A stretch of DNA of 64,000 nucleotides from Bacillus sp. NTK074B (GCF_017303375.1 NZ_JAFKOH010000002.1:372001-436000), one strand, 5' to 3'; positions 43,963-52,743 are shown, counted from the first letter of the stretch. Notes: generated by a model not told the origin, from the sequence alone. Translations and numbers: made by a program.

Positions 43963-44238
43963 CTAAAATCCCATTTTGTAATCATATTCCTTCGCTTTAT
44001 CCGGTCGGGAATTTTCAAAAACCGACTTGATAAATGGCTTAAAGGAAGGATCTACTTTTTTCACATAAGAATACGCAGATATCCTCTCCATCACAGAGTC
44101 AATTTCATCCTGATTACAATACAGCACAACATATTTCATTTTCTTGGACACATAGTGGACATTCCCAAATCGCCTAAGGGACTTGGCATGCTTCAAACTA
44201 TGTAACCAAACCACTAAACCTTGTCTTTCTGTTAACAT
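43963..44238 (-). CDS. ylbG: DUF2129 family protein YlbG
   Basis: 91 residues with the family pattern [19 protein letters not shown] near the N-terminus, then [14 protein letters not shown] small cytoplasmic protein widespread in Bacilli; role not established. AGGGG site before the ATG. Its usual neighbours, rsmD and ylbF, are separated from it here by extra genes. Confidence 0.93.
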   Translation of the reverse strand: MLTERQGLVVWLHSLKHAKSLRRFGNVHYVSKKMKYVVLYCNQDEIDSVMERISAYSYVKKVDPSFKPFIKSVFENSRPDKAKEYDYKMGF

Positions 44239-44377
44239 ATAGTTTCCCCTCTAGGAATCACTTTTTTATAAGTCTAGCATAATCATGCAGGGGTAAGCAA
44301 TACGTAATGGTTTGAACTTTCATTAAATAGAGTGTGCAGTCATTACTGCCTATTGAAGTAAAGAACGGAGGACCGCC

Positions 44378-44692
44378 ATGGACTTGAATGTGATATGGGA
44401 CTTTTTCATTGAACATCTGAACGCGGAGGAAGGGATTGATGAGGCTTATGTGAAATGGAGCGCTGGAATCCCCTTCATCTATGTTCGATCCAAGAAAGGG
44501 AAAAGGGATATTGAGTACTCCATTAAAAAATGGTCTGCTAAGGCCATGCGGGGAAAGAGACTGCATTCTGATACCATTTTCTTCAGAGAAGAAGAATCAT
44601 TATATGTCTACCGGCACCGATTCTATGTTCCCCAGGAAAAAATGTTCTGCTGCGGAAATCTCTGCGTTGATTGTGTTCGATTAAAGCAGTAG
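44378..44692 (+). CDS. Hypothetical protein with a C-terminal C-C-x3-C-x2-C metal-site-like motif
   Basis: 104 residues. I do not recognise the family. The first 85 residues are mixed charged alpha/beta; the tail reads F-C-C-G-N-L-C-V-D-C-V-R-L-K-Q, with four cysteines in nine residues that could bind zinc or an iron-sulfur cluster. GGAGG 6 nt before the ATG at 44378 supports translation. It is divergent from ylbG and close to ylbF, whose own tail is cysteine-rich. Confidence 0.75.
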   Translation: MDLNVIWDFFIEHLNAEEGIDEAYVKWSAGIPFIYVRSKKGKRDIEYSIKKWSAKAMRGKRLHSDTIFFREEESLYVYRHRFYVPQEKMFCCGNLCVDCVRLKQ

Positions 44693-44802
44693 TTTTTTCA
44701 TTCGTTGTAGTGAACGATTGTATTTAATCGTACTTACTTTAACCTTCCTTAACAGATGTTCAGGATCTATTTTGTTAGTCAACTACTTACTACCCTAGAG
44801 GA

Positions 44803-44925
44803 TGAAGGGAATTGCGTAGACTCCTGCGGAAAACGGGCGTGCCGAGACCCCGGAAGCGGTTTTGCTGAGGAGGCTCAGCCGAACGTCCTTGGAAATCGAA
44901 GGCGTTCCCTTCCCCCTTCTGCACC
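44803..44925. repeat. Interspersed ~120-bp Bacillus-type palindromic repeat
   Basis: Contains the blocks GACTCCTGCGG, GCGTGCCGAGACCCCG and GAGGAGGCTCAGC, and is bounded by GAAGGGAA and TTCCCTTC. Elements with these blocks are scattered in many Bacillaceae genomes, from memory. Only one copy is in the window. The rest of the 44693-44989 gap shows nothing else. Confidence 0.75.
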
Positions 44926-44989
44926 ACACCCTACATGACAGAGCATCGTAAATCTTAGTTTTTATGCAAATAGCAACATTCTTTGCGAA

Positions 44990-45035
44990 ACCACATAAAA
45001 AGAGCAGACACGCGTGTCCGCTCTTTTTATGTGGT
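44990..45035. terminator. Terminator after ylbF
   Basis: A long near-perfect palindrome: ACCACATAAAAAGAGC and GACAC, mirrored by GTGTC and GCTCTTTTTATGTGGT, starting directly at the ylbF stop codon. Confidence 0.92.
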
Positions 45036-45482
45036 TTACGCCGAACAGCCACAGCTTCCGCCTGAACCGCATCCTCCCCCACAAGATCCTCCTCCGCTAA
45101 AGAAAGGATTACCTGAAGGAACCTTTACATTTTTAGATACGGAATGGCCAATCAACAAGCTTACTTGATCAAGAAGATCCTGTAACTCATTTTCAGCTCT
45201 GCGGAATTCTGCCACATTATCATCAAGGTCCATTTCTCGTTTTACTTCCCTGATTTCTTTCATGATCGTTTTGTAATCGGGATGATACCGGCCAAAACGC
45301 TGGACTTCTTCGTAACTCTCTTTCATGCGGGAAAAGGTTTGTACCTTCCGTTGAGTCTCAGAATTATTACGAAGTTTATATAAAGACTTACGATAATTTT
45401 CTGCCACATCGGATTCTAATATCCACTGAGATAATTCGTCAGCTGAATCCAATATTTCCATTCTTTCTATAGTAGCAAGCAT
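45036..45482 (-). CDS. ylbF: RicF/YlbF, subunit of the RicTAF RNase Y specificity complex
   Basis: 148 residues. Helical com_ylbF domain (about 5-115: A-D-E-L-S-Q-W-I-L-E-S, F-S-R-M-K-E-S-Y-E-E-V-Q-R-F-G-R-Y-H-P-D-Y) and a Gly/Cys-rich tail with four cysteines in S-C-G-G-G-C-G-S-G-G-S-C-G-C-S-A, matching the iron-sulfur-binding role of the Ric proteins. In B. subtilis it acts with YmcA and YaaT in mRNA maturation by RNase Y, competence, biofilm and sporulation. GGAGGTG before the ATG at 45480-45482 fixes the start. Confidence 0.94.
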   Translation of the reverse strand: MLATIERMEILDSADELSQWILESDVAENYRKSLYKLRNNSETQRKVQTFSRMKESYEEVQRFGRYHPDYKTIMKEIREVKREMDLDDNVAEFRRAENELQDLLDQVSLLIGHSVSKNVKVPSGNPFFSGGGSCGGGCGSGGSCGCSA

Positions 45483-45602
45483 AATGCCCACCTCCGTAAC
45501 AATATTTTAACATGTTTAACGGAAGGAAGCGAATAGGCTTACTCATTTTTTAGATTGCCTCACTCATTTCTCTGCCGCCAAGTATTTCACGGCATACGCC
45601 TT

Positions 45603-45995
45603 TTATTGAATTGTCACATAGAACTGTTTTTTCATACCCAATGATTTGTTATTCTTTCCTACAATTTCAATATTGAGAAGATGCACACCCTTGGGCAGCC
45701 CTTTCACAACAAAGGCAGCAGTATGGTATTCCTTATACAAGTTACCAGTATTGGAACGAACGACAATTTTCCCTTTTTCCGCCCCTCTTTTTTCTGCAGT
45801 AAAGGTGACACCTGGGACAATACATTCAATATACACTTGATTTCCTTGTACCATATGTTTGACGGACATAGCCTTTTGTTCAGGATTGGCAGCTTCTACT
45901 TTCTGTGAGAAAGAGAAACTTTCCGGTTCAGGCATTTTTTCCTTACAGCCGCTTAATAAGATTACAAATCCGACGGTCATAATGATTTTTTTCAT
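45603..45995 (-). CDS. Putative lipoprotein of unknown function
   Basis: 130 residues. A signal peptide of about 16 residues ends in the lipobox L-L-S-G-C, so Cys17 would be lipid-modified and the protein anchored outside the membrane. The remainder is beta-rich (V-Y-I-E-C-I-V-P-G-V-T-F, L-L-N-I-E-I-V-G-K-N) and could be a small Ig-like domain. It lies between ylbE and ylbF, a place where B. subtilis has no gene. AAGGAG about 11 nt before the ATG. Confidence 0.8.
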   Translation of the reverse strand: MKKIIMTVGFVILLSGCKEKMPEPESFSFSQKVEAANPEQKAMSVKHMVQGNQVYIECIVPGVTFTAEKRGAEKGKIVVRSNTGNLYKEYHTAAFVVKGLPKGVHLLNIEIVGKNNKSLGMKKQFYVTIQ

Positions 45996-46098
45996 TGTCT
46001 ACACCACTCCTTACCTTTAGCCTTGCCCAACCGCTTCTATTTTTACTCAAAATAATGGACGGTACGCTTTTCCTATTTTACGGCAAAAAAATAGTGCC

Positions 46099-46341
46099 TT
46101 AAGCATCGGCACTATTCATTGATTGAAACATACTGATCATCATGGAAGCCATCTGGACTCCATTTGAAAATTTCTGAACGCGGTGTGGAATCGTCTTCTG
46201 AAAATGATTAATGGACGCAATCTCAAATTTCTCTAATTCATTCGGATTTCGGGAAAGTGTGCGGTACCACAAGGGTTGATCCCTCAGGAATAATTTCAGA
46301 TCTTCTTTGGCATAAATATATTCAATGATGTCAGGCCTCAT
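46099..46341 (-). CDS. ylbE: YlbE-like small protein
   Basis: 80 residues, matching the YlbE-like family (M-R-P-D-I-I-E-Y-I-Y, then L-R-x-x-P-x-W-Y-R-x-L-S-R-N-P), found only in spore-forming Bacilli. AGGAGG lies 6-8 nt before the ATG. It is 11 bp after ylbD, so the two form one unit. Function unknown. Confidence 0.9.
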   Translation of the reverse strand: MRPDIIEYIYAKEDLKLFLRDQPLWYRTLSRNPNELEKFEIASINHFQKTIPHRVQKFSNGVQMASMMISMFQSMNSADA

Positions 46342-46352
46342 CTTCCTTCCTC

Positions 46353-46775
46353 CTAATCTTTTCTGAATGAGAACGGATGCGAAGGTTTGGAGGGGGCTTC
46401 TGATTTAGTCGCTGTCCCTGATCCCCTGCTGTTACCCGATTGAAATTGACTGAGCACACCTTGAACAGCCCCAAGTGCTTCACTTAAGCTGTTAATATGT
46501 TGCTGCAGCTGATTCGCGTCCATTTTCTTAACCATTTCTCCCACTTGATCCATCCATCCCCCTTTGCTTTCAACATTTGTAGAAGGCTTTTCATTTTCTT
46601 TCACTGCTTCACTCTTATACTTATCCCATCTAGTGTCATCTTCCCCAAGCAAATACCAGTCTTCAAAGAGATCTTGCCAGTTAGCATCCCCGTTCCGGAC
46701 ATCTTTAACGATTTTCGGGTGCTTTTTCACAAAACCTTTAAATTGTTTGACTTTAGGGTGTAATGATTTACCCAT
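46353..46775 (-). CDS. ylbD: YlbD-like spore coat-associated protein
   Basis: 140 residues. N-terminal half is the YlbD domain (H-P-K-V-K-Q-F-K-G-F-V-K-K-H-P-K, W-Q-D-L-F-E-D-W-Y-L-L-G), followed by a helical segment (about 82-112) and a Ser/Gly-rich tail. The family is annotated as a putative coat protein in Bacillus. GGAGGT about 10 nt before the ATG. In an operon with ylbE. Confidence 0.9.
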   Translation of the reverse strand: MGKSLHPKVKQFKGFVKKHPKIVKDVRNGDANWQDLFEDWYLLGEDDTRWDKYKSEAVKENEKPSTNVESKGGWMDQVGEMVKKMDANQLQQHINSLSEALGAVQGVLSQFQSGNSRGSGTATKSEAPSKPSHPFSFRKD

Positions 46776-46938
46776 CTTCTAAAACACCTCCATTACAGGC
46801 ATATACCTATTACACTTTATGAAGAAATGAAAAGAATGGTGATACATTCCTTTTTGTAGTAATATTTACATGTATATTGGGCATTTCATTACTTAACAGT
46901 CACCTAGGCCCGTGAATACTTATAAAGGATGTATGATC

Positions 46939-47436
46939 ATGAAAGAACAGGTAGAAAATTTATTCAATGAATGCCTTTTAAGAGCTTCTGATGAAGATCT
47001 TCGAATCATTAAGCAGCTCCTTGAAGGAGTACAACGAAAACAAAACAACAAAAATGAATCAATCATCGGTGGAATTTTCGCTATGGATAGGAAAACGGAA
47101 GACGGAAACCTCGAGGTGAGCATCCCGATCACACCGGTTATATACAATTCATTGGAGATTGTCCATGGAGGTGTGACGGCCACTTTAGTTGATACGGCTA
47201 TGGGGACCTTGGCGAATATGATGCTTCCTGAAGGATATGGGGCTGTCACAACGAACCTAAACGTACATTACTTGGCGCCTGGTGTAGGGGAACGCCTATC
47301 TGCCCATGCATCAATTGTTCATCATGGAAGTAAAACGATTGTAGTGGACGGAAAAGTTGTCAGTTCAGATGGCAGGATTATAGCACACTCGACTGGTTCC
47401 TTTTTTATCTTTAAAAAGCAGAAGGAAACAATATAG
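46939..47436 (+). CDS. PaaI-type hotdog-fold thioesterase
   Basis: About 165 residues. A helical N-terminal extension (about 1-45), then the hotdog domain with the catalytic helix segment N-S-L-E-I-V-H-G-G-V-T-A-T-L-V-D-T-A-M-G (split as N-S-L-E-I-V-H-G-G and V-D-T-A-M-G, about 72-92), as in PaaI/YbgC-type acyl-CoA thioesterases. Substrate unknown, perhaps aromatic or medium-chain acyl-CoA. Start ATG at 46939, with AAGGAT upstream; another ATG lies six bases earlier. Not at this place in B. subtilis. Confidence 0.9.
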   Translation: MKEQVENLFNECLLRASDEDLRIIKQLLEGVQRKQNNKNESIIGGIFAMDRKTEDGNLEVSIPITPVIYNSLEIVHGGVTATLVDTAMGTLANMMLPEGYGAVTTNLNVHYLAPGVGERLSAHASIVHHGSKTIVVDGKVVSSDGRIIAHSTGSFFIFKKQKETI

Positions 47437-47443
47437 AAAAAGA

Positions 47444-47485
47444 AAAGGTGGATTCCCTGTCAATACTGGGGAATCCACCCTTTTT
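47444..47485. terminator. Bidirectional terminator between the thioesterase gene and ylbC
   Basis: AAGGTGGATTCCCC-type stem (GGTGGATTCCC with GGGAATCCACC) and T tracts on both strands, between convergent genes. Confidence 0.92.
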
Positions 47486-48548
47486 AATCTTCGTCTTCGA
47501 CTTTCTCAATGAAATTCTGGGTATAAAATCTTTTGTATACTCCTACGCCCAGATGCGTAAAATTTTGCTCCAACAAGGTTTTACGGTGTCCTTCTGAATT
47601 GAGCCAACCGTGCACAGCTTCCGGGGCATCAGTATATTGAGAGGCAATATTTTCTCCTGCTGCCTTAAACCGCACATCCTCCTGTTCAAGACGGTGCGAA
47701 AGATCGCCAAGGGTAGGGGAATCATGTGAGAAGTAATCTTCGTCATACATCTCTTTACTATGTCCTCTTGCTACCTGGGCCGTATCCTCATCCCACTGAA
47801 GCGTATCTTGATCAAATTGATGTCTGATCACGTTTGTGATTTCAAAGATCTGCTGTTCACTGGCAGCATTAACCTTATCCCATTCATCTTCGCTAGGTTC
47901 CATTTCCTCTGCCAGTTCACCACGATACATCATTTCATATGGATGCATCTCAATCAATGTCGGACTGTCCAGAAAGCGGATACTCGTCAGCCGGCCAGTA
48001 AATTTATCCAGATAAAGCTGGGCATAAATATTTCCGAGTGGGACGAGCAGGCGTGTGTTCAGGTCTTCTTCGTTCAATTCAAATTGATAAGAACCTGACT
48101 CGTCGTTCACCACGATTTCTGAATCGACGATTGTGAATCGATATATGTCTTCCAAGCGCTGGCCAAGCTTATAGGGGGCAACATCTACCTGGTTGCCGAT
48201 TGCATAAAGGGTGACCACTTTATGATTGACAACGCCCATTTGTATGTATTGTTTATTTGAAATCGGATATACCCACCATTCATACCCATATGAACTGGGC
48301 TCTACTCTTTCAGGTTCACCGAATGCTTCTTTTACTTTTTTTGTATCCTTGCCTATCCACACAGATAAGCCTGAAGCTGGTCTTTCACCAGGTTTCTCAA
48401 TCGTTTGATTCAGTTGATTATCTTTGTTTTCCTTTAGAGTTTGGGTTTCTGGTCCTTTTAATGGTTCGTTTTCCTGCTTTTGACCCTGATAAATTCCAAT
48501 TATTAAAATAATGACAAGAATGATCAAAATACGCAAAACCGTTCTCAG
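47484..48548 (-). CDS. ylbC: CAP/SCP-domain secreted protein YlbC
   Basis: About 354 residues. N-terminal hydrophobic segment, a CAP-associated domain (about 55-195) and a C-terminal CAP/SCP domain (about 225-345) with H-S-K-E-M-Y-D, D-Y-F-S-H-D-S-P-T-L-G-D, A-A-G-E-N-I-A and H-R-K-T-L-L-E. This fits the YkwD/YlbC family of exported spore or wall proteins. The only good ribosome binding site (GGAGGG) is 6 nt from a CTG at 48546-48548; the first conventional start, TTG at 48534-48536, is 18 nt away. The CTG start is inferred. Confidence 0.88.
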   Translation of the reverse strand: MRTVLRILIILVIILIIGIYQGQKQENEPLKGPETQTLKENKDNQLNQTIEKPGERPASGLSVWIGKDTKKVKEAFGEPERVEPSSYGYEWWVYPISNKQYIQMGVVNHKVVTLYAIGNQVDVAPYKLGQRLEDIYRFTIVDSEIVVNDESGSYQFELNEEDLNTRLLVPLGNIYAQLYLDKFTGRLTSIRFLDSPTLIEMHPYEMMYRGELAEEMEPSEDEWDKVNAASEQQIFEITNVIRHQFDQDTLQWDEDTAQVARGHSKEMYDEDYFSHDSPTLGDLSHRLEQEDVRFKAAGENIASQYTDAPEAVHGWLNSEGHRKTLLEQNFTHLGVGVYKRFYTQNFIEKVEDED

Positions 48549-48703
48549 AATTTTCCCTCCTCTCTACTTTCTCTATACGTTTTATGTTGCCGTTACTAGA
48601 AACAGTATACCATTAAAGTTTATGTTCGAAATGTCTATAATCAAGAATAGCATATTTCGCACCGTTCTAAAACTACGCACTCTTCAACCCTTCCTTGTTC
48701 AAT

Positions 48704-48737
48704 GAAAAAGGGTGACCATGTCTGAAAACATGACCAC
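48704..48737 (-). terminator. Terminator after ylbB
   Basis: GTGGTCATG/CATGGTCAC around TTTTCAGA, followed by CCTTTTT on the minus strand, close after the ylbB stop. Confidence 0.85.
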
Positions 48738-48746
48738 CTCCCGAGG

Positions 48747-49181
48747 TTAAAATGGCTTATTCCTGAAGTTGGATTCTGAGATATTTTCCAATGCCACATA
48801 TGCCTGTCTCCCTAATGATTCCCTAATGGCCAAATCACCTAAGGATATCATCCCCACCAAACGCTCACCTTCTACGATGGGTAGCCTCCTGATTTGATTT
48901 TCAGCCATAATGTGTGCTGCTTCCTCTGCTGATGTCTCCGGTCCTGCAACAATTAAATGTTTACTCATTATATCTTCCACCTTTGAAGAAGCCGGGTGTT
49001 TCTCTGCAATACATCGGAGGACGATATCCCTGTCAGTCATCACTCCCACGAGCTTCTCCCCATCCACGATAGGAATGGAACCAATATTGTGTTCTTTCAT
49101 TTTAAGAGCAACCTCATACACATTATCGAGTAACGTACAGGTCTCAACTTCCTTGGTCATTATATCCTTGATTTTACTCAT
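48747..49181 (-). CDS. ylbB: CBS-domain protein YlbB
   Basis: 144 residues made of two CBS repeats (about 7-62 and 70-125); each has the I-P-V/L-P-I-V-D/E-G and G-x-x-T/S-D/L pattern that can bind adenine nucleotides such as AMP, ATP or SAM. Paired CBS proteins usually act as energy or ligand sensors; no partner is visible. GGAGGAGG before the ATG. Confidence 0.93.
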   Translation of the reverse strand: MSKIKDIMTKEVETCTLLDNVYEVALKMKEHNIGSIPIVDGEKLVGVMTDRDIVLRCIAEKHPASSKVEDIMSKHLIVAGPETSAEEAAHIMAENQIRRLPIVEGERLVGMISLGDLAIRESLGRQAYVALENISESNFRNKPF

Positions 49182-49425
49182 ATATATCCTCCTCCTTCAC
49201 CTGAGCATTTGCTCTTCTATTTTTCACTTTCCATGAAAAGATATTCACCTTTTAAAAAATCACCCTATTCAAATCATTCCAGACATTGCAAGATAAAGAT
49301 TTTTCCACTATTATAAAGAATGAGAAATACTGCATTTAGTATCAATGTACATACACCGATATAAATGCTTCTACCATACTGCAAGCATGATATGATCATG
49401 CAAGCCAATATAGGAGGAAAAGATT

Positions 49426-49785
49426 ATGCGTTTTGAAGCAACTGAATTTGAAAGCTTAAAAGTCGATTTAAACCGTTTAGATGAAATCATGGAGTCTCAT
49501 GGTCTGGTACGTGCAGGGCAATGGGACTACGAGCGCGTGACTTATGATCGCAAATTCGAAATAAGAGAGGGTATTTTTTACTTACGTATCCAGGGACTGG
49601 CAGTGGAAGGCGATGTCGGGAAGCATGACGCTGTTATCCAATTAATGACCCCGCTGCTTGGCAAACATTATTACCCACATGGAGTGGAATATGGGGAAGG
49701 TGAAGAATTCCCTAAACACCTAGTCACTTCTTGTGAGAAGCTATTAGCGGATGTTAAAAAAGATGCTACGAACTTTGCATGGTAA
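49426..49785 (+). CDS. ylbA: YugN-family protein YlbA
   Basis: 119 residues, YugN-like family: W-D-Y-E-R-V-T-Y-D, then G-x-F-Y-L-R-I-Q-G-L-A-V-E-G-D-V and G-K-H-Y-Y-P-H-G-V-E-Y near the end. Small soluble protein of unknown role. AGGAGG lies 9 nt before the ATG. The 244 bp upstream hold a possible TATGAT -10 next to an imperfect GCATGAT/ATCATGC palindrome. Confidence 0.88.
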   Translation: MRFEATEFESLKVDLNRLDEIMESHGLVRAGQWDYERVTYDRKFEIREGIFYLRIQGLAVEGDVGKHDAVIQLMTPLLGKHYYPHGVEYGEGEEFPKHLVTSCEKLLADVKKDATNFAW

Positions 49786-49796
49786 TTTGCTTTAGA

Positions 49797-49826
49797 CTGT
49801 CTGTCTCACAGGCAGTCTTTTCTTTA
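49797..49826 (+). terminator. Terminator after ylbA
   Basis: AGACTG/CAGTCT with a TCTGTCTCACAGG loop followed by TTTTCTTT on the plus strand, 12 bp after ylbA. Confidence 0.8.
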
Positions 49827-49976
49827 TGTCTTCTATTCATCCTTCTCTTCAAACACTCATCATACTTTAACAATAGATACAAAACCTTCAAAATTTCACT
49901 TTCTTCCCACTGTTCATTCTTCTCTGACTCTAATATAATGATAAGGAAGAGGTTCCTGTTAGAAAGGGGTACACAA

Positions 49977-51035
49977 TTGTCCAAGTTTTTCACAAAAAAA
50001 GTTTTAATGATCTCTTTGATCATCTTACTGATAGCATTAATCGCTTTTTTTATACTTCCGGTTTCCGTAACCTTGATTACTGCGATCATCACCGCACTTT
50101 TTCTCGAACCTGCGGTGGGCTTTATTCAAAGACGCTTTTCAACTAAACGGAGGTTTGCCGTTCTTTCCGTTTTCATTCTGTTTTTGCTCCTCATCAGCGT
50201 ATCCTCGTTTTTCGTCACCACTAAAGTGGTCGGAGAAGGAATCAAGCTTATTGAAGATGCACCCAAATATGTTAATCAATTAAGCGATATATGGCTCGAT
50301 TATGAAGACCGAATGCTGAATGCAACAGAAGATCTTCCCGATGAATTGGTCAAGGGCTTCAGTGAAGACGTCCAAAGCTTCCTGGACAGTGGGAAAACGA
50401 AAATCCTAAATTCTTTCAATATCGAAAGAATCAGCCTTTTTTTGTCCTATATCCCGAATTACCTTGTAAGCTTTCTCGTCTATTTAATTGCTCTATTTCT
50501 ATTCATGCTGGACTTACCAAGGATAAAGAGATCTATTTATGGTCATTTGACAGAACGAACTGCTGAAAAAGTTACCTTTATGACATCAAGACTTACATAC
50601 GTCATTTTCGGTTTCTTTAAAGCGCAATTTCTGGTAAGCATCCTCATCTTTATCGTATCATTGATCGGACTTCTTTTCATTGCTCCTGATGTGGCAATCG
50701 TCATGTCGATCATTATTTGGATCATTGATTTCATTCCACTGATCGGATCAATCGTTGTGTTGGGTCCTTGGGCAATCTTCCATCTGTTGACGGGAAATAT
50801 CGCTCTGGGAACTCAATTGGCCGTATTGGCCGCCATCCTCCTGATCATCAGGAGAACCGTCGAGCCAAAGGTGATGGGAAGCCACATTGGATTATCCCCC
50901 CTCGCTACTCTGATCGCCATGTATCTCGGCCTGAAACTCTTTGGGGTATTAGGATTCATCATTGGTCCATTATTACTCATTGTGTTTAACTCAGCAAAAG
51001 AAGCGGGAATTATTAAAACCAATTTCAAACTTTAA
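49977..51035 (+). CDS. AI-2E/YtvI-type permease-like membrane protein
   Basis: 352 residues, about seven to eight membrane segments and the UPF0118/AI-2E family pattern, with a soluble loop (about 75-150) and the C-terminal P-K-V-M-G-S-H-I-G-L-S-P-L (about 297-309). It resembles B. subtilis YtvI, a sporulation-linked paralogue. Its transport substrate is not known, and AI-2 export should not be assumed. Start TTG at 49977-49979 with AAAGGGG 7 nt upstream; the open frame before it crosses the ylbA terminator and is not coding. TATAAT lies about 45 bp upstream. Confidence 0.9.
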   Translation: MSKFFTKKVLMISLIILLIALIAFFILPVSVTLITAIITALFLEPAVGFIQRRFSTKRRFAVLSVFILFLLLISVSSFFVTTKVVGEGIKLIEDAPKYVNQLSDIWLDYEDRMLNATEDLPDELVKGFSEDVQSFLDSGKTKILNSFNIERISLFLSYIPNYLVSFLVYLIALFLFMLDLPRIKRSIYGHLTERTAEKVTFMTSRLTYVIFGFFKAQFLVSILIFIVSLIGLLFIAPDVAIVMSIIIWIIDFIPLIGSIVVLGPWAIFHLLTGNIALGTQLAVLAAILLIIRRTVEPKVMGSHIGLSPLATLIAMYLGLKLFGVLGFIIGPLLLIVFNSAKEAGIIKTNFKL

Positions 51036-51038
51036 AAA

Positions 51039-51071
51039 GACAAATCCCATGAGACTGGGATTTGTCCTTTT
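51039..51071 (+). terminator. Terminator after the YtvI-like gene
   Basis: GACAAATCCC/GGGATTTGTC around ATGAGACT, followed by CTTTT. Confidence 0.9.
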
Positions 51072-51129
51072 AAGATTGTGTTTGCAAATCAGCTTTATCT
51101 GAATACCTAATCTTGGGAAAAGATAACTT

Positions 51130-51164
51130 AAAAAAACCTACTATGCGAAAACGCATAATAGGTT
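51130..51164 (-). terminator. Terminator after ctaM
   Basis: CCTATTATGCG/CGCATAGTAGG (minus strand, loop TTTT) followed by TTTTTTT. Confidence 0.93.
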
Positions 51165-51170
51165 CTGGTT

Positions 51171-51632
51171 TTAATAACCGAGAATGGCTCTGATGACAGA
51201 AGTGGTCTCTCCGCCCTTGTAAAAAACGTAAAGAAGCATATAAACCGCAACACCCGTTATGGCTGTGAAGAACCAGATAAAGCTTGTGATCGGTCCAAGC
51301 TTCCGATGCCTTTTAAGCTTGTCTTTATACCCTGTCCACAGGCTCAAAATACCAAATACGGCGCCAACCGTTGCCAATGTAATATGAAAGACCAGGAAGA
51401 CCGTATAATAAATCTTGATGTCGTCAGGACCACCGAATGAGGTATTCCCGACAAAAATCGTCCGGCTTAAATAAATAACGAAAAAGATAAGGGCAAAGAT
51501 TCCCGCAAGTGTCATTGTTTTCTGATGTTGTTCAATCTTTCTCTGTTTAATCTGCCACCATCCTATCGCCACAGTGACAGCACTTAACACGATAAAGCTC
51601 GTGCTTATGGTAGGTAAAATTGGTAAATCCAT
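51171..51632 (-). CDS. ctaM: DUF420 membrane protein CtaM, cytochrome oxidase assembly
   Basis: 153 residues with five hydrophobic segments and conserved histidines in H-Q-K-T-M and F-H-I-T-L-A, the DUF420 pattern (YozB/CtaM). CtaM is needed for heme-copper oxidase maturation in Gram-positives. ATG at 51630-51632, with GAGAGG about 6 nt upstream. It follows ctaG by about 107 bp. Confidence 0.88.
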   Translation of the reverse strand: MDLPILPTISTSFIVLSAVTVAIGWWQIKQRKIEQHQKTMTLAGIFALIFFVIYLSRTIFVGNTSFGGPDDIKIYYTVFLVFHITLATVGAVFGILSLWTGYKDKLKRHRKLGPITSFIWFFTAITGVAVYMLLYVFYKGGETTSVIRAILGY

Positions 51633-51739
51633 CTCTTTTCCTCTCTTTTCTAAAAATTCTAACATGACGTTCATTTAGAACCCATAGTTGAATGCTATGT
51701 ATATACAGGCATAACTCACCTGGCTACACCTGTATCATT

Positions 51740-52660
51740 TCATTGCTCCTGTAAGGGTGAATCTGCTACTGGTTCATAGGAATGTTTCTCCTGTTTCTCC
51801 TGCTGCTCCTGGTCCTTTTTGTACCACTGGAAGAATAAATTGAAAAGAACCACACCAAACACTATTTCCTGCACAATTTTCATCAACACTCCTCCAAGCT
51901 GTTGATCATTAAGTGTTGACATGGAGGTGAACAGTTCCGGTCCTGTCAGTGTCAGGCCTTCAAGTGTATCCACCGGTACACATAGAGACAACGCTTTAAG
52001 CCATTCATTTGGATCATAGTACGTGGCATACATCGGGTTTTCCGCGAAAATGATCAACCCGCATGCCGGTGTCAATAATACGGCACTTCCCAATATATAA
52101 CCAATGCGTTTTAGCCCACTTAATTCAATATCTTCATCCACTGGATTGATCAATGGCCACCACATAAATACCGCTAAAAGGAATAATATGAAAGTGGTCA
52201 GTCCATGGAGAGTCACATCCGTTCGCACATTATCAAAGACTAATGGGATATGATAAATGGAAAAAACCAAATTGAATGACAGCAGGGAGATCAGAGGCTT
52301 TGTCATAAAGCTGAATACCGTTTTGACAACCGGCAGTTCAATCGTGGCTTTCCAAACCCATTTCGGAATACCTAAAATCAATAATGGCGTGAAGACCAGA
52401 TATAAAAATGCCATTTGCGTCATGTGAGCAGAAAACAATATTCCACTAAGTACCTCAACAGGAGAGCCTTTAATCGCGTAGAGCAAAACCATGGATACGA
52501 TAAAGAATGCTGCTTCTTTTCCCGTCAATTTTCTATTATCCTGAAAACTGTCCCTCCACTTGATCGTGATCAAAAAATAGAGGACAGTCAAAAACACCAA
52601 CGTCATGAGAAAAAAAGGGCTCCATAACGCCATAAACCCAAAAATCGCTAAATGCATCAT
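51740..52660 (-). CDS. ctaG: Cytochrome c oxidase assembly protein CtaG (caa3_CtaG)
   Basis: 306 residues, six to seven membrane segments, caa3_CtaG family: conserved H-M-T-Q-M-A (about 78-83), W-W-P-L-I-N-P (about 168-174) and a Gln/Glu-rich C-terminal tail. It helps insert copper into the caa3 oxidase, possibly with CtaM next to it. In B. subtilis it directly follows ctaF; here about 410 bp with repeat units intervene. Confidence 0.95.
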   Translation of the reverse strand: MMHLAIFGFMALWSPFFLMTLVFLTVLYFLITIKWRDSFQDNRKLTGKEAAFFIVSMVLLYAIKGSPVEVLSGILFSAHMTQMAFLYLVFTPLLILGIPKWVWKATIELPVVKTVFSFMTKPLISLLSFNLVFSIYHIPLVFDNVRTDVTLHGLTTFILFLLAVFMWWPLINPVDEDIELSGLKRIGYILGSAVLLTPACGLIIFAENPMYATYYDPNEWLKALSLCVPVDTLEGLTLTGPELFTSMSTLNDQQLGGVLMKIVQEIVFGVVLFNLFFQWYKKDQEQQEKQEKHSYEPVADSPLQEQ

Positions 52661-52743
52661 CTCACCTCATTTCACAATTAACACCTACCCCCATTATACT
52701 GACAACCCTCCCCCACTTCAATCTAAGGTAATGACAAGTTCAT

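Noticed and set aside
49779..49976. 66-codon N-terminal extension of the AI-2E family gene
   Set aside because: It crosses the ylbA terminator and a TATAAT; the TTG at 49977 has the ribosome binding site and starts the family sequence.
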